Below, piece by piece: positions 48,532-58,300 of a stretch of 64,000 nucleotides of DNA. The translations under genes were made by a program, and so were the position numbers. Numbering within the stretch: the stretch's first letter is position 1; every line of letters begins with the position of its first letter. Origin of the DNA: Paraoerskovia sediminicola (lineage in GTDB: Bacteria > Actinomycetota > Actinomycetes > Actinomycetales > Cellulomonadaceae); assembly GCF_030296575.1 (NCBI RefSeq), contig NZ_AP027729.1, positions 1,798,001 to 1,862,000 on the forward strand, in the 5' to 3' direction. The notes beneath the pieces are model-generated. The model had not been told where the DNA came from, ran no database searches, and saw only the letters and a program-made list of their open reading frames with translations.

Positions 48532-49246
48532 GGGTGGGCTCCAACCAGGAGTCCGGGCCGAGAGGGGAAGTCAGATCCGTCGTCAACGCCCCAAGCCAGA
48601 GGGCCCCGAGCAGCTCCAGGCGTGGCGATCGACGGTTCGAGGAGGCGAGCCGAGCCTCGAGGTCAGCGAAGGTGCGTCCACCGGAGGCTGCGGCAAGCAG
48701 GCTCGCCACGTCGAGACGCGCCATCACGTGCGGGGCCCGAGCAGCGGCGATCCATCGGACGTTCCGCAAGACCACTGGGTCCGGCCCGGTCCAGACGTCG
48801 TACTCCCAGCCGCGGGACCGGCAGGCGGCGGCCATCCAGGCCAAGGACTCGGCTACTGCGTCCTTCCTGAGCATGACCGCGGGCTTCACATCGACGACGC
48901 GCACTGATCCGGTCGAGGTCAGGCACATGAAGTCGGGGATTCGAGTGCGGGTCCGGCTGCCATCCGCTCCCCTCACCTGCATCGGCTGCGCAGCGATGCT
49001 CGTGATCTCGTGTGCGAAATCGGCCAGCCAGAGCCAGGACTGCTCCAGAAGGCTCTCGTAGACGACGTGCTTGCCCATCGTCGCCGACCAGAAGTGGCCG
49101 GAGTAGTTCTTCCTGCCCACGTACACCGGAAAGTCGCGGACGGGTACCCCCGCCGCAACTTGCCGAGCGTCGACCGCGTCCAGGGTCGTGACGACGTCGT
49201 CATGGCTCCCGCTCCGGTAGCGGACCTCGACGTCGCTCGTGCGCAC
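48524..49246 (-). CDS. tnsA: TnsA-like endonuclease
   Basis: This subunit nicks the 5' ends of the element so that it moves by cut-and-paste. The 240-residue protein has a restriction-endonuclease-like core: Glu in VVYESLLEQSWLWLADF (about residue 63), Asp in RIPDFMCLTSTG (about 103) and Lys in VRVVDVKPAVML (about 120), the E...D...xxK pattern of TnsA. The frame is open to 49321, but that would run through the end repeats at 49262-49320. I therefore prefer GTG 49246, which starts VRTSDVEVRYRSGSHDD. It is the tnsA-proximal (right) end gene as in Tn7. Confidence 0.88.
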   Translation of the reverse strand: MRTSDVEVRYRSGSHDDVVTTLDAVDARQVAAGVPVRDFPVYVGRKNYSGHFWSATMGKHVVYESLLEQSWLWLADFAHEITSIAAQPMQVRGADGSRTRTRIPDFMCLTSTGSVRVVDVKPAVMLRKDAVAESLAWMAAACRSRGWEYDVWTGPDPVVLRNVRWIAAARAPHVMARLDVASLLAAASGGRTFADLEARLASSNRRSPRLELLGALWLGALTTDLTSPLGPDSWLEPTHA

Positions 49247-49261
49247 GCACAAATCATCCCG

Positions 49262-49339
49262 TACCGACACGTAAACCCGAAACTCGCCACGGTGCCGACA
49301 CGCTAATGCGAAACTCGCCATCCTTAGCGCGAACCTACA
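49262..49339. repeat. Transposon right end: two TnsB-type repeats and terminal repeat
   Basis: Two 28-bp units, at 49262-49289 and 49293-49320, match at 23 of 28 positions and sit 31 bp apart (three helical turns). Each ends in GAAACTCGCCA. The terminal unit GCGCGAACCTACA (49327-49339) is the inverted repeat of the left end and shares the GCGAA core. Clustered sites at the tnsA end fit the tightly packed TnsB sites of Tn7 right ends. Confidence 0.8.
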
Positions 49340-49344
49340 ACATC
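49340..49344. repeat. Right target-site duplication ACATC
   Basis: ACATC directly follows the right terminal repeat and matches the five bases before the left terminal repeat. This completes the transposon boundary evidence. Confidence 0.93.
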
Positions 49345-49399
49345 CTCACATCTCCCTTTAGATGCCCTGACCTGCGGGAATAAGCCGGCGCTCTGCAAA

Positions 49400-49420
49400 G
49401 TTGAGCCAGGTGTACTCAAC
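49400..49420. promoter_or_regulatory. HAIR-type HspR operator 1 upstream of dnaK
   Basis: GTTGAGC, 7 bases, ACTCAAC: one mismatch from a perfect inverted repeat of the HspR-associated form (CTTGAGT-N7-ACTCAAG). It is 61 bp right of the transposon end and 156 bp before dnaK, so the insertion left the heat-shock control region intact. Confidence 0.8.
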
Positions 49421-49463
49421 TTCGACCCCCAGGGACTTGCGCAGCGATTCGGCCCGGGTCTAG

Positions 49464-49484
49464 GTTGAGTGCAGCAGACTCAAC
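49464..49484. promoter_or_regulatory. HAIR-type HspR operator 2 upstream of dnaK
   Basis: GTTGAGT, 7 bases (GCAGCAG), ACTCAAC: a perfect inverted repeat, spaced 64 bp from operator 1. HspR is encoded at the end of this operon and represses it together with DnaK as co-repressor in known actinobacteria. Confidence 0.85.
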
Positions 49485-49575
49485 CGGCCCGCCGGGCGAG
49501 GCGCAGGGCATCCGCCCTGTCGCCCCGAAGTCCCCGGAGCAGGGCCCCTGCACCCGAACGATGGAGGAATCGAAC

Positions 49576-51449
<1,874 letters not shown>

Positions 51450-51453
<4 letters not shown>

Positions 51454-52154
51454 CGCCCGGCGACGCGAACCCCCACGAGGGGGAGCAGGGCTCGGACTCC
51501 GACGCCCCGTTCCACTTCACGGACAAGCGCAAGGTGGACCCGCAGTCGGGGCAGGCGCGCGAGAGCGCGTCCGCCCCGGCGGGGGACGCCGGCTCGGGCG
51601 AGCCCGTCGACCTGGGCGACGTCCCCGCCGAGCCGGTGTCGGACGACGTCCCAGCCGGCGAGGGGTCGGGTGACCCTCTCGAGGCGCTCGACTTCGAGCC
51701 CGAGGGTGAGGCCGCCGAGGACGCCGCGGTGATCGCCGCCAAGGCCGAGGCCGCACAGCACCTCGACTCCCTCCAGCGGGAGCGGGCGAGCTTCACGAAC
51801 TACCGCAACCGCGCCGTCCGCGACAACGCGAACGCTCGGACCCAGGGCACGCAGGACGTCCTGGCGGCGCTGCTCCCGGTGCTCGACGACATCGACCGGG
51901 CGCGTCAGCACGACGAGCTCTCGGGGCCGTTCGCGGCCATCGCCGAGAAGCTCACGGGCGCGCTCGAGAAGTTCGAGGTCGTGAAGTTCGGCGAGGTCGG
52001 CGAGGAGTTCGACCCGAACGTCCACGAGGCGCTCATGCACCGCACGGACGCCGAGGCCACGGCCTCGACCGTCGAGGTCGTCATCGAGCCGGGCTACCGG
52101 ATCGGTGAGCGGGTCGTACGTGCGGCCCGGGTCGGCGTGGTCGGCCCGGAGTAG
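51450..52154 (+). CDS. grpE: Nucleotide exchange factor GrpE
   Basis: This factor releases ADP from DnaK. The 234-residue protein has a long acidic, disordered N-terminal tail (about 100 residues, longer than in E. coli), then the coiled-coil dimer ([20 protein letters not shown]). The beta-domain includes [20 protein letters not shown] and the end [21 protein letters not shown] 51450 is coupled to the dnaK stop. Confidence 0.94.
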
Positions 52155-52206
52155 TCCCGGAGGCGGCCCGTGTAGGCCCGAGTAGCGCGCCGCGCGCGGC
52201 TCCGCT

Positions 52207-52290
52207 CCGCCGAACCGGTGGTCGTGGTCGATCCTGGACCTGGGATTGAGCACGACCGCCGGTTCGGCGGGCCGGGACCGCCGGTTCGGC
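52207..52290. repeat. Inverted and direct repeats between grpE and dnaJ
   Basis: CCGCCGAACCGGTGGTCGTG (52207-52226) pairs with 52251-52270 with one mismatch around a 24-base loop. GACCGCCGGTTCGGC within the second arm is repeated directly at 52276-52290. The 203-bp gap is unusually long for this operon. It could act as an attenuator or RNA-processing site that sets the DnaJ level; that is inference. Confidence 0.65.
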
Positions 52291-52357
52291 AGCGAGCCGC
52301 CGCGACCTGGTCGGTCGCGACGACGGATGAACCCAAGAACCACAGGATCGAGGAGCC

Positions 52358-53368
52358 GTGACCGGTCAGGACTGGATCGAGAAGGACTTCTACGCCGCGC
52401 TCGGCGTCCCCAAGGACGCCGACGACGCCACGCTGAAGAAGTCGTACCGCAAGCTGGCGCGCCAGTACCACCCCGACCAGAACCACGGCGACCCCAAGGC
52501 CGAGGAGAGGTTCAAGGAGATCGGCGAGGCCTACTCCGTCCTCTCGGACCGCGAGCAGCGCCAGCAGTACGACGCGATCCGGCAGATGGCCGGCGGCGGC
52601 GCCCGATTCGCTCCTGGCGCCGGCGGCGCGGGCGGGTTCGACGACCTGTTCGGCTCCATGTTCGGCGGCAGCCAGCAGCGCGCCCGCTACCAGGGCGCTC
52701 CCGGCGCGGGTGCGCGCGGGGCCCCGGGTGGGTTCGAGGACCTCCTTGGGGGGATGTTCGGCGGAGGCGGTGGCGGGTTCCGGCCCGGCGGTCCTGCCGG
52801 GTTCCAGGCGAACCCGACCCAGCGCGGGCAGGACGTCCGCGCCAACACCACGCTCCCGTTCCGCCAGGCGATCGAGGGCTCGACCGTCTCCCTGAACGTC
52901 GGCGGCCGCACCGTCACCGCCAAGTTCCCGCCCGGCGTGCACGACGGCCAGAAGATCCGCCTGCGCGGCAAGGGTCGGCCCGGCGTCAACGGCGGCCCTT
53001 CGGGAGACCTCGAGGTCACCGTCCGCGTGACCCCGCACCCCGTGTTCCGCGCCGACGGCCCCAACCTGCGGGCCGACCTCCCCGTCTCGTTCGCCGAGGC
53101 CGCGCTCGGCGCCACCGTCGAGGTCCCGACCTTCGACGGCCACACGGTGCGGGTCAAGATCCCGGCCGGGACGTCGTCCGGCAAGGTCTTGCGCGTCAAG
53201 GGCCGCGGGATTGTCACCCCGAAGCACACGGGTGACCTGCTGGTCACCGTCCAGGTGGCCGTTCCGCAGAAGCTCTCACGGCAGGCCAAGAAGGCCGTCG
53301 AGGCGTTCGCCGAGGCGACCGAGGACAAGGACGTGCGCGAGGAGTTCGCGCGACAGGCCGCACAGTGA
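52358..53368 (+). CDS. dnaJ: DnaJ-family co-chaperone without zinc finger
   Basis: This co-chaperone stimulates DnaK ATPase activity and delivers substrates. The J-domain is at residues 10-72, with the HPD motif at about 38-40 (QYHPDQN). A long Gly/Phe/Arg-rich region follows ([27 protein letters not shown]), then two beta-barrel substrate-binding domains. The Cys-rich zinc-finger of type I DnaJ is absent, so it is a type II (CbpA/DnaJ1-like) form, as usual for the DnaK operon in many actinobacteria. 336 residues from GTG 52358. Confidence 0.94.
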   Translation: MTGQDWIEKDFYAALGVPKDADDATLKKSYRKLARQYHPDQNHGDPKAEERFKEIGEAYSVLSDREQRQQYDAIRQMAGGGARFAPGAGGAGGFDDLFGSMFGGSQQRARYQGAPGAGARGAPGGFEDLLGGMFGGGGGGFRPGGPAGFQANPTQRGQDVRANTTLPFRQAIEGSTVSLNVGGRTVTAKFPPGVHDGQKIRLRGKGRPGVNGGPSGDLEVTVRVTPHPVFRADGPNLRADLPVSFAEAALGATVEVPTFDGHTVRVKIPAGTSSGKVLRVKGRGIVTPKHTGDLLVTVQVAVPQKLSRQAKKAVEAFAEATEDKDVREEFARQAAQ

Positions 53369-53442
53369 GCGTCTGAGCTCGGCAGGCGGTGGCCCGCAGG
53401 TGCCGCCAAGGTGAGCGACAGGTGACCCGGAAGGAGCAGGTG

Positions 53443-53865
53443 ATGATCGACGACGACGCACCGGTCCTCGCGATCTCGGAGGCCGCGGCGCTCGCGGGCA
53501 TGCACCCGCAGACGCTGCGGCAGTACGACCGGCTCGGCCTGGTCTCGCCCCGCCGGGCCGTGGGCCGCGGACGGCGGTACTCGCGCCGCGACGTCGGGCG
53601 CCTCCTGCAGATCCAGCACCTGAGCCAGGACGAGGGCATCAATCTCGCCGGGATCAAGCGGATCCTCGAGCTCGAGCGCCAGGTCGAGTTCCTCACGGGT
53701 GCGGTCGAGAAGCTCTACGCCCACGTCGAGACCGGGCGGCGCGTGTTCACCGCAGGCGCGGCCGGCGACGTGGTGGTCGCGCCCCGCGGACGGCGCCCCC
53801 GGCGTGAGTCGGGCGACCGCGCGTCGCTCGTGCTGTGGCGGCCGCCGTTCGACCCGCGGCACTGA
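53443..53865 (+). CDS. hspR: HspR, MerR-type repressor of the heat-shock operon
   Basis: This repressor binds the HAIR operators in front of dnaK and needs DnaK for full activity in known actinobacteria. The 140-residue protein has a MerR-type helix-turn-helix (LAISEAAALAGMHPQTLRQY, then DRLGLVSPRRAVGRGRRYSR) and a short coiled coil (NLAGIKRILELERQVEFLTG). A basic C-terminal tail follows. ATG 53443 is preferred because AAGGAG lies 6 bases upstream; GTG 53422 is an alternative. Confidence 0.93.
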   Translation: MIDDDAPVLAISEAAALAGMHPQTLRQYDRLGLVSPRRAVGRGRRYSRRDVGRLLQIQHLSQDEGINLAGIKRILELERQVEFLTGAVEKLYAHVETGRRVFTAGAAGDVVVAPRGRRPRRESGDRASLVLWRPPFDPRH

Positions 53866-53869
53866 CCGG

Positions 53870-54012
53870 CCTTCCGGGAGAGGGAAGCCTTTCCAAAGGA
53901 AAAGACATTCCGCAATAAAGGCGTTGCGCAATTCCCCGAATCATTCTTGGGGCAGCCTTTCCTTGCTATACAGAATTCACGCGCGGATTTATTCTGGAAT
54001 CACATTCCGACT
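53870..54012. promoter_or_regulatory. AT-rich control region before the DUF1540 gene
   Basis: This stretch is markedly AT-rich against a background above 70% GC (for example AGGAAAAGACATTCCGCAAT and GGATTTATTCTGGAATCACA). It contains a near-palindrome CTTTCCAAAGGAAAAG around 53889-53904 and a repeated AGCCTTTCC (also near 53956), plus TTGCTATACAG, which could be a -10 region. It suggests a strongly driven, regulated promoter; the regulator is unknown. Confidence 0.55.
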
Positions 54013-54024
54013 CCAGGAGGAACC

Positions 54025-54333
54025 ATGACCGCCCTCACCGAGCTGCCCCAGGTCGCCGAGTGCTCCATCGACGGATGCGGCTACAACCACGAGCACGGCT
54101 GCCACGCCGGCGCCGTCACGATCGCCGGGACCAGCGGTGACGCGGCCTGCGCGACGTTCATCCCGCTCTCCGAGAAGGGCGGCCTCGACAAGGTCGTCGC
54201 CCACGTCGGCGCCTGCCAGCGCGGCGAGTGCATCCACAACGACCACCTCGAGTGCGCGGCGCCGTCGATCCGCGTCGGCGCCGGCGCATCCAGCGACGAC
54301 CACGCCGACTGCCTGACGTTCGCGACAGCCTGA
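54025..54333 (+). CDS. DUF1540 protein (two Cys-rich units)
   Basis: The 102-residue protein has two Cys/His-rich DUF1540 units: CSIDGCGYNHEHGCHAGA ending AACATF, and CQRGECIHNDHLECAA ending ADCLTF. The cysteines could bind zinc or another metal. AGGAGG 5 bases before ATG 54025 is a very strong ribosome-binding site, and the AT-rich upstream region and following terminator suggest a separately expressed, abundant protein. Function is unknown; similar proteins are common in spore-forming and actinomycete genomes. Confidence 0.88.
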   Translation: MTALTELPQVAECSIDGCGYNHEHGCHAGAVTIAGTSGDAACATFIPLSEKGGLDKVVAHVGACQRGECIHNDHLECAAPSIRVGAGASSDDHADCLTFATA

Positions 54334-54377
54334 GCATCGCGCGGCAGGTCGAGCCTCGCGCGGCACCAGCCGAGCAC

Positions 54378-54411
54378 GAGAGCCCGGCACCCCTCGGGGT
54401 GTCGGGCTCTC
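54378..54411. terminator. Hairpin terminator after the DUF1540 gene
   Basis: GAGAGCCCGGCACCCC (54378-54393) pairs with GGGGTGTCGGGCTCTC (54396-54411) with a single G:T mismatch. The centre is very tight, so the innermost pairs open to form the loop. It lies between two convergent genes and can serve both. Confidence 0.8.
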
Positions 54412-54427
54412 GCATGTCCGGGGTCGG

Positions 54428-55192
54428 TCAGCGGCTGAGCTGGTCCAGCAGCGCCGCCGCACCCTGCGGCGAGGCGGGCAAGGGCTCGATCCAGACCCGC
54501 GGCGGCCGGCGGAGCACGGCGGTGACGCCCATGCGGACCCCGGTGCGCTCGATCGCGCGGCGGATCATGACGACGCGGTCCGCGGCCTCGAGGCGCGACC
54601 AGAGCGCGGCGTAGGAGCCGCTGCCGAGCGCAGCCATCGGGTGGCCGTCCCCGCAGGCCTCGGTCATCGCCGTGCCCATGGCGGCCTCGCGGGCGACGCG
54701 CAGCACGGTGGGTGCGTGGTCGACCGCGACGTCGACGACCACGAGACAGTGGGTGTGGGTGACCAGCGTCCCGCTGCGCCGGGCTTCGGCATACGTCTCG
54801 CGCAGGCGCTGCGAGAGGTAGGCGGTGGTGGGCAGGCCGGAACGCGGGTCCATGGTGCCGAGGGCGACCGGCTGCGTCTCTGCGCCCGCCGCCCACCCGG
54901 TGCTCAACGCGCGCAGGGTGCCCAGGTCGGGCTCGGCGCCGATGGTGCGGTACAGGCACGCCAGGTCGTCGATCGCCTCGCCGATGCTCACGCCCGCCTC
55001 GCCGCGCCCGTGACCCAGACGCTCTGCGGCGGCCTGGGCGCAGCGCGCCTCCACGAGGGCCTCGGTCAACGCGTCGACGGCGGGGTGGAACCAGTCGTCG
55101 GGGCGCAACCAGACGGACTCCACGGAGCGCGCACGCCACCGATCACGGACGCGCTCGGCGTCCGCCTCGTGGTGCTCGACGAGGAGGTCCAT
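54428..55192 (-). CDS. Degenerate GGDEF-like protein
   Basis: This 254-residue protein has a DPRSGLPTTAYLSQRLRETY segment like the DxLTGLxNR entry of GGDEF domains, and a following LVVVDVAVDHAPTVLRVARE strand. No GGDEF motif or metal Asp pair is visible, so it is unlikely to make cyclic di-GMP. The N-terminal part (RWRARSVESVWLRPDDWFHP) is unassigned. The start at ATG 55192 is preferred; the frame is open further upstream but would run into the divergent promoter. It is divergent from the sigma-factor gene and could take part in the same signalling, which is inference. Confidence 0.65.
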   Translation of the reverse strand: MDLLVEHHEADAERVRDRWRARSVESVWLRPDDWFHPAVDALTEALVEARCAQAAAERLGHGRGEAGVSIGEAIDDLACLYRTIGAEPDLGTLRALSTGWAAGAETQPVALGTMDPRSGLPTTAYLSQRLRETYAEARRSGTLVTHTHCLVVVDVAVDHAPTVLRVAREAAMGTAMTEACGDGHPMAALGSGSYAALWSRLEAADRVVMIRRAIERTGVRMGVTAVLRRPPRVWIEPLPASPQGAAALLDQLSR

Positions 55193-55383
55193 GCTGAAGA
55201 GACGACCGCGCACGGGATTCGTGACGCGGCCGGACGAAGTTTCTCGGGTGAGTTTTCGAGTCCGTTCTGCAACCCGGACGCTCTTCTCCCTGACGCAAAG
55301 GATCGTTACGATGGTGCGGTTGTAGAAGCATTCAGCGATTCCGGTGACGGGTCGAGGACCGGCGGTCATCGAGGACGGGGCGC

Positions 55384-58300
55384 GTGGCAGAGCCTGCGAG
55401 CGGCGAGACGAGCACGGTGTCGAGTGACGCCGAGCTGATCAGTGCTGCCCGGACGGGCGACCAGGCCGCCTTCGGGCAGCTCTACGAGCGCCACAGCGGC
55501 GCGGCGCTCGCCGTGGCCAGGCAGTACGCCCCGAGGCCCGCCGACGCCGACGACGTGGTGGCCGAGGCCTTCGCGAAGGTGATGGTCGTCCTCCAGGGGG
55601 CGGCGGCCCGGACGTCGCGTTCCGCGCCTACCTCTTCACCGTCGTCCGCCGCCTGTCCTACGACGCGGCCAAGGGCGCGCGGCGTACGTCCCCGACCGAC
55701 GAGATCGAGACGTTCGAGAGCGCGTTCGGCCCGATGGCCTCGACGGAGGAGCCGACGCTCGAGGGATTCGAGCGGACCACGGTCGCGCGCGCGTACGAGG
55801 GTCTGCCGGAGCGCTGGCGGTCCGTCCTCTGGTACGCCGAGGTCGAGAACATGACCCCGGCGCAGATCGCGCCGATGCTCGGGCTCACCGCGAACGGCGT
55901 CGCCGCACTCGCGTACCGGGCCCGCGAGGGTCTGCGCCAGGCGTACCTCCAGCAGCACCTGAGCTCGGCCGTATCGGCGGAGTGCGAGCGCGCCAACGGG
56001 CTGCTCGGCTCCTACGTCAGGGGTGGCCTCGCGAAGCGCGAGACCGCAGTCGTGGAGTCCCACCTGGAGGACTGCTCGGAGTGCCGGGCGCTCGTGCTCG
56101 AGCTCGGCGACGTGTCGCAGGGCATGCGTGGCATCGTCGCGCCGCTGGTCCTCGGGCTCGGCGCGATCGGGCTCGTCGGCGCCGGGTTCCCGATCGGTGG
56201 CGCCGCGGTCGGCGCTGCTGCTGCGGGTGGCTCGGGGAGCGCAGGCTCCGGGACCGGAGCGGCAGGTTCCGGGTCGGCCGGTTCCGGCGCAGCTGCGGGG
56301 AGCGCGGGCACGGCGGGAAGCACGGGCGCCGTGGGCGCCGGAGCGGGGGCTGCCGGCACAGCGACAGCTGGCGCGGCCGCCGGGGCAGCCGGAACTGCGG
56401 GCGTGGCAGGGCTGGTCGGCGCCGGGAGCGCGGTCGGCGCCGCAGGCGGCTTCGCCGCGATGATCGCGGCCGCCCCGTTCGCGGCGGCGCTCATCGCCGT
56501 CGGAGCTCTCGCGGTGGTCGGCGTCGGTGTGGTCGTCGGGATCAACGCCTTGTCGGACGACGACGCACCCGGTCAGCAGGTCGCGTCCGGAAGCCAGGAG
56601 GCGGGTCAGGACGACGCCGGCGGCGCCGGTGGCACGGACGGCAGCGGCAGCACGGACGGTGCTGACGGGACCATGGGCGGGGCCACCGACGACGCGACGT
56701 CCGACTCGGGGTCGGACGATGCGACGTCCGACGCCGGCGACACCCCTACGTCCGACGCGGACGGCGCCGTGACTGGCTCCGGAGCTGTGGACGACCCGAC
56801 CTCGCCCACGAACATCCCACCGGCCCTGGCCAGCGGTCCGACGGCCGAGCAGCCCGCCGGGACGGCAGGGTCCGGCGCGGGCTCGACCGATGGCACGTCC
56901 TCTGCGGGTGGGACCGGCGGGACGGACGGCACCGACGTGCCCGCGCCGCCTGTGGTGGTGCCTCCGGTGGTGGTCCCGCCGACGCCGGCCTCTCTCGACC
57001 TGCAGATCGACGACTCGATCACCCTCGAGGCGCGCCAGGCGCAGAATCTCGTGGTGAGCGCGGTGAACTCCGGCGGGACGAGCGCGTCGGGTGTCTCCGT
57101 GGAGGTCGTCCTCCCGCCGGGGGTCGACTCGCCGTCGTCCGCGGCGATCAGCGGCGGGACGTCGGTCCCGGGGACGCTCTCGATGGCCGAGGTGCCGTGC
57201 GGCCGCCCGGACTCGGACGACCTCACGGTCGCCCGGACGGTGACGTGCGCGCTCGGGACGATCGGTCCGGGCGACTCTGCGGGCGTGTCGGTGCGGGTGC
57301 GCGCGGACTCGGGCGGCGAGTACGCGTTCGCGGCGCGCGCGTGGGGCACGGGCATCGATCGGGTCGAGCGTCGGTTCGCCCCGACCCGGGTCGCGTACTG
57401 GGGCGGGGAGGTCGCCGTCGCGCTCGATGCGCCGGGCGGGACCCTCGGCAACCCGGGTTCGGCCACTGCCACCCTGAAGCTCAGGAACAGCGGGGACCGA
57501 GCGGTCGACGACGCCGCGGTGACGCTCGCGGTCCCGGCGGGCCTCGAGCTGGTGTCGGCCGGGGGCGACTGGGACTGCGACAGCGGCTCGGGGGCCGTGG
57601 ACTGCTCGACGTCCGGGGAGCTCGGCCGCGGCGAGGTCAGGTCCGGGACGTTGCGCCTGGTGTCGGCGATCGACGAGTCCGGTGACACAGCGACCCCGAC
57701 GGGTGACGTCGTGGTGCACGCGGCGGCGCGCGCGGTGCAGGCGACGGGGTCCCGCGCCGGCCAGACGGTCACGGACAGCGACGACAGGTCGTTCAGGTTC
57801 GCGGAGCCCTGGGGCGGTACGGGGTCCGGGTCCGGTGTCGTCGCACCCTGCGTCCCCGAGTCGGACGGCGAGCCCGCGAGCTCGGCCGTTGCGCTCGACG
57901 GACCGCTGCGCAACGCGTCGATGCTCCCTCTCACGGCGACTCTCGTGGGTTCGACCCTCGAGGACAGCGCGACGGCGCTCATCGCCGCCGGGGAGAGCGC
58001 AGAACTCTCGATCGACACCGGGATCCTCCGCGCTGCAGGCGACGCGAGCCTCGAGCTGCGTCAGTCGGTGGGGTCGCGCACCTACACCAGAGTCCTCGAC
58101 GGCATCGGCGAGTACTCGGCCTGCGACCTTCGCCCGCAGGTCGACGTTCAGGCGACCGAGGGCCTCGAGCTCGCGGCACGCGAGGCCTCAATGCTCGAGC
58201 TCGCGGTCTCGAACGCGGGTGGGACCTCAGCGGTAGCCGTCGAGACCGAGGTCGTGATCCCCGCCGGCGTAAACACTCCCTCTTCCGCCATGGTCAGCGG

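Larger units (their letters stand above)
30963..49339. mobile_element. Complete Tn7-like transposon (18,377 bp) carrying a defence-type cargo
   Basis: The ends are perfect 13-bp inverted repeats: TGTAGGTTCGCGC at 30963-30975 and its complement GCGCGAACCTACA at 49327-49339. They start TGT and end ACA as in Tn7 relatives, and are flanked by the same 5-bp target copy, ACATC. The right end holds the transposition operon tnsA-tnsB-tnsC-tniQ, reading inward from the tnsA-proximal end, as in Tn7. Cargo, from left: YobI-like P-loop NTPase, a 145-aa protein with hsdR-hsdS-hsdM, an amber-interrupted lipoprotein and a hypothetical gene. Removing the element and one ACATC joins the cold-shock gene's downstream region to the dnaK upstream region. 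Parts of the cargo, especially the NTPase gene, are visibly poorer in GC with more TT/AA-containing codons than the chromosome. The matched ends and duplication imply a fairly recent insertion. Confidence 0.95.

Noticed and set aside
49246-49321. TnsA starting at 49321
   Set aside because: That would make the two TnsB-type repeats coding for the first 20-odd residues and leave almost no room for a promoter before the transposon end; GTG 49246 is more reasonable.
43699-49339. A CRISPR-associated (RNA-guided) transposon
   Set aside because: The element has tnsA, tnsB, tnsC and tniQ, but I see no cas genes and no repeat-spacer array anywhere in it, and TniQ is TnsD-sized.
30963-49339. A prophage or integrative conjugative element
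   Set aside because: No integrase of the tyrosine or serine type, no phage structural genes and no conjugation genes are present; the Tn7-type genes and ends account for mobility.
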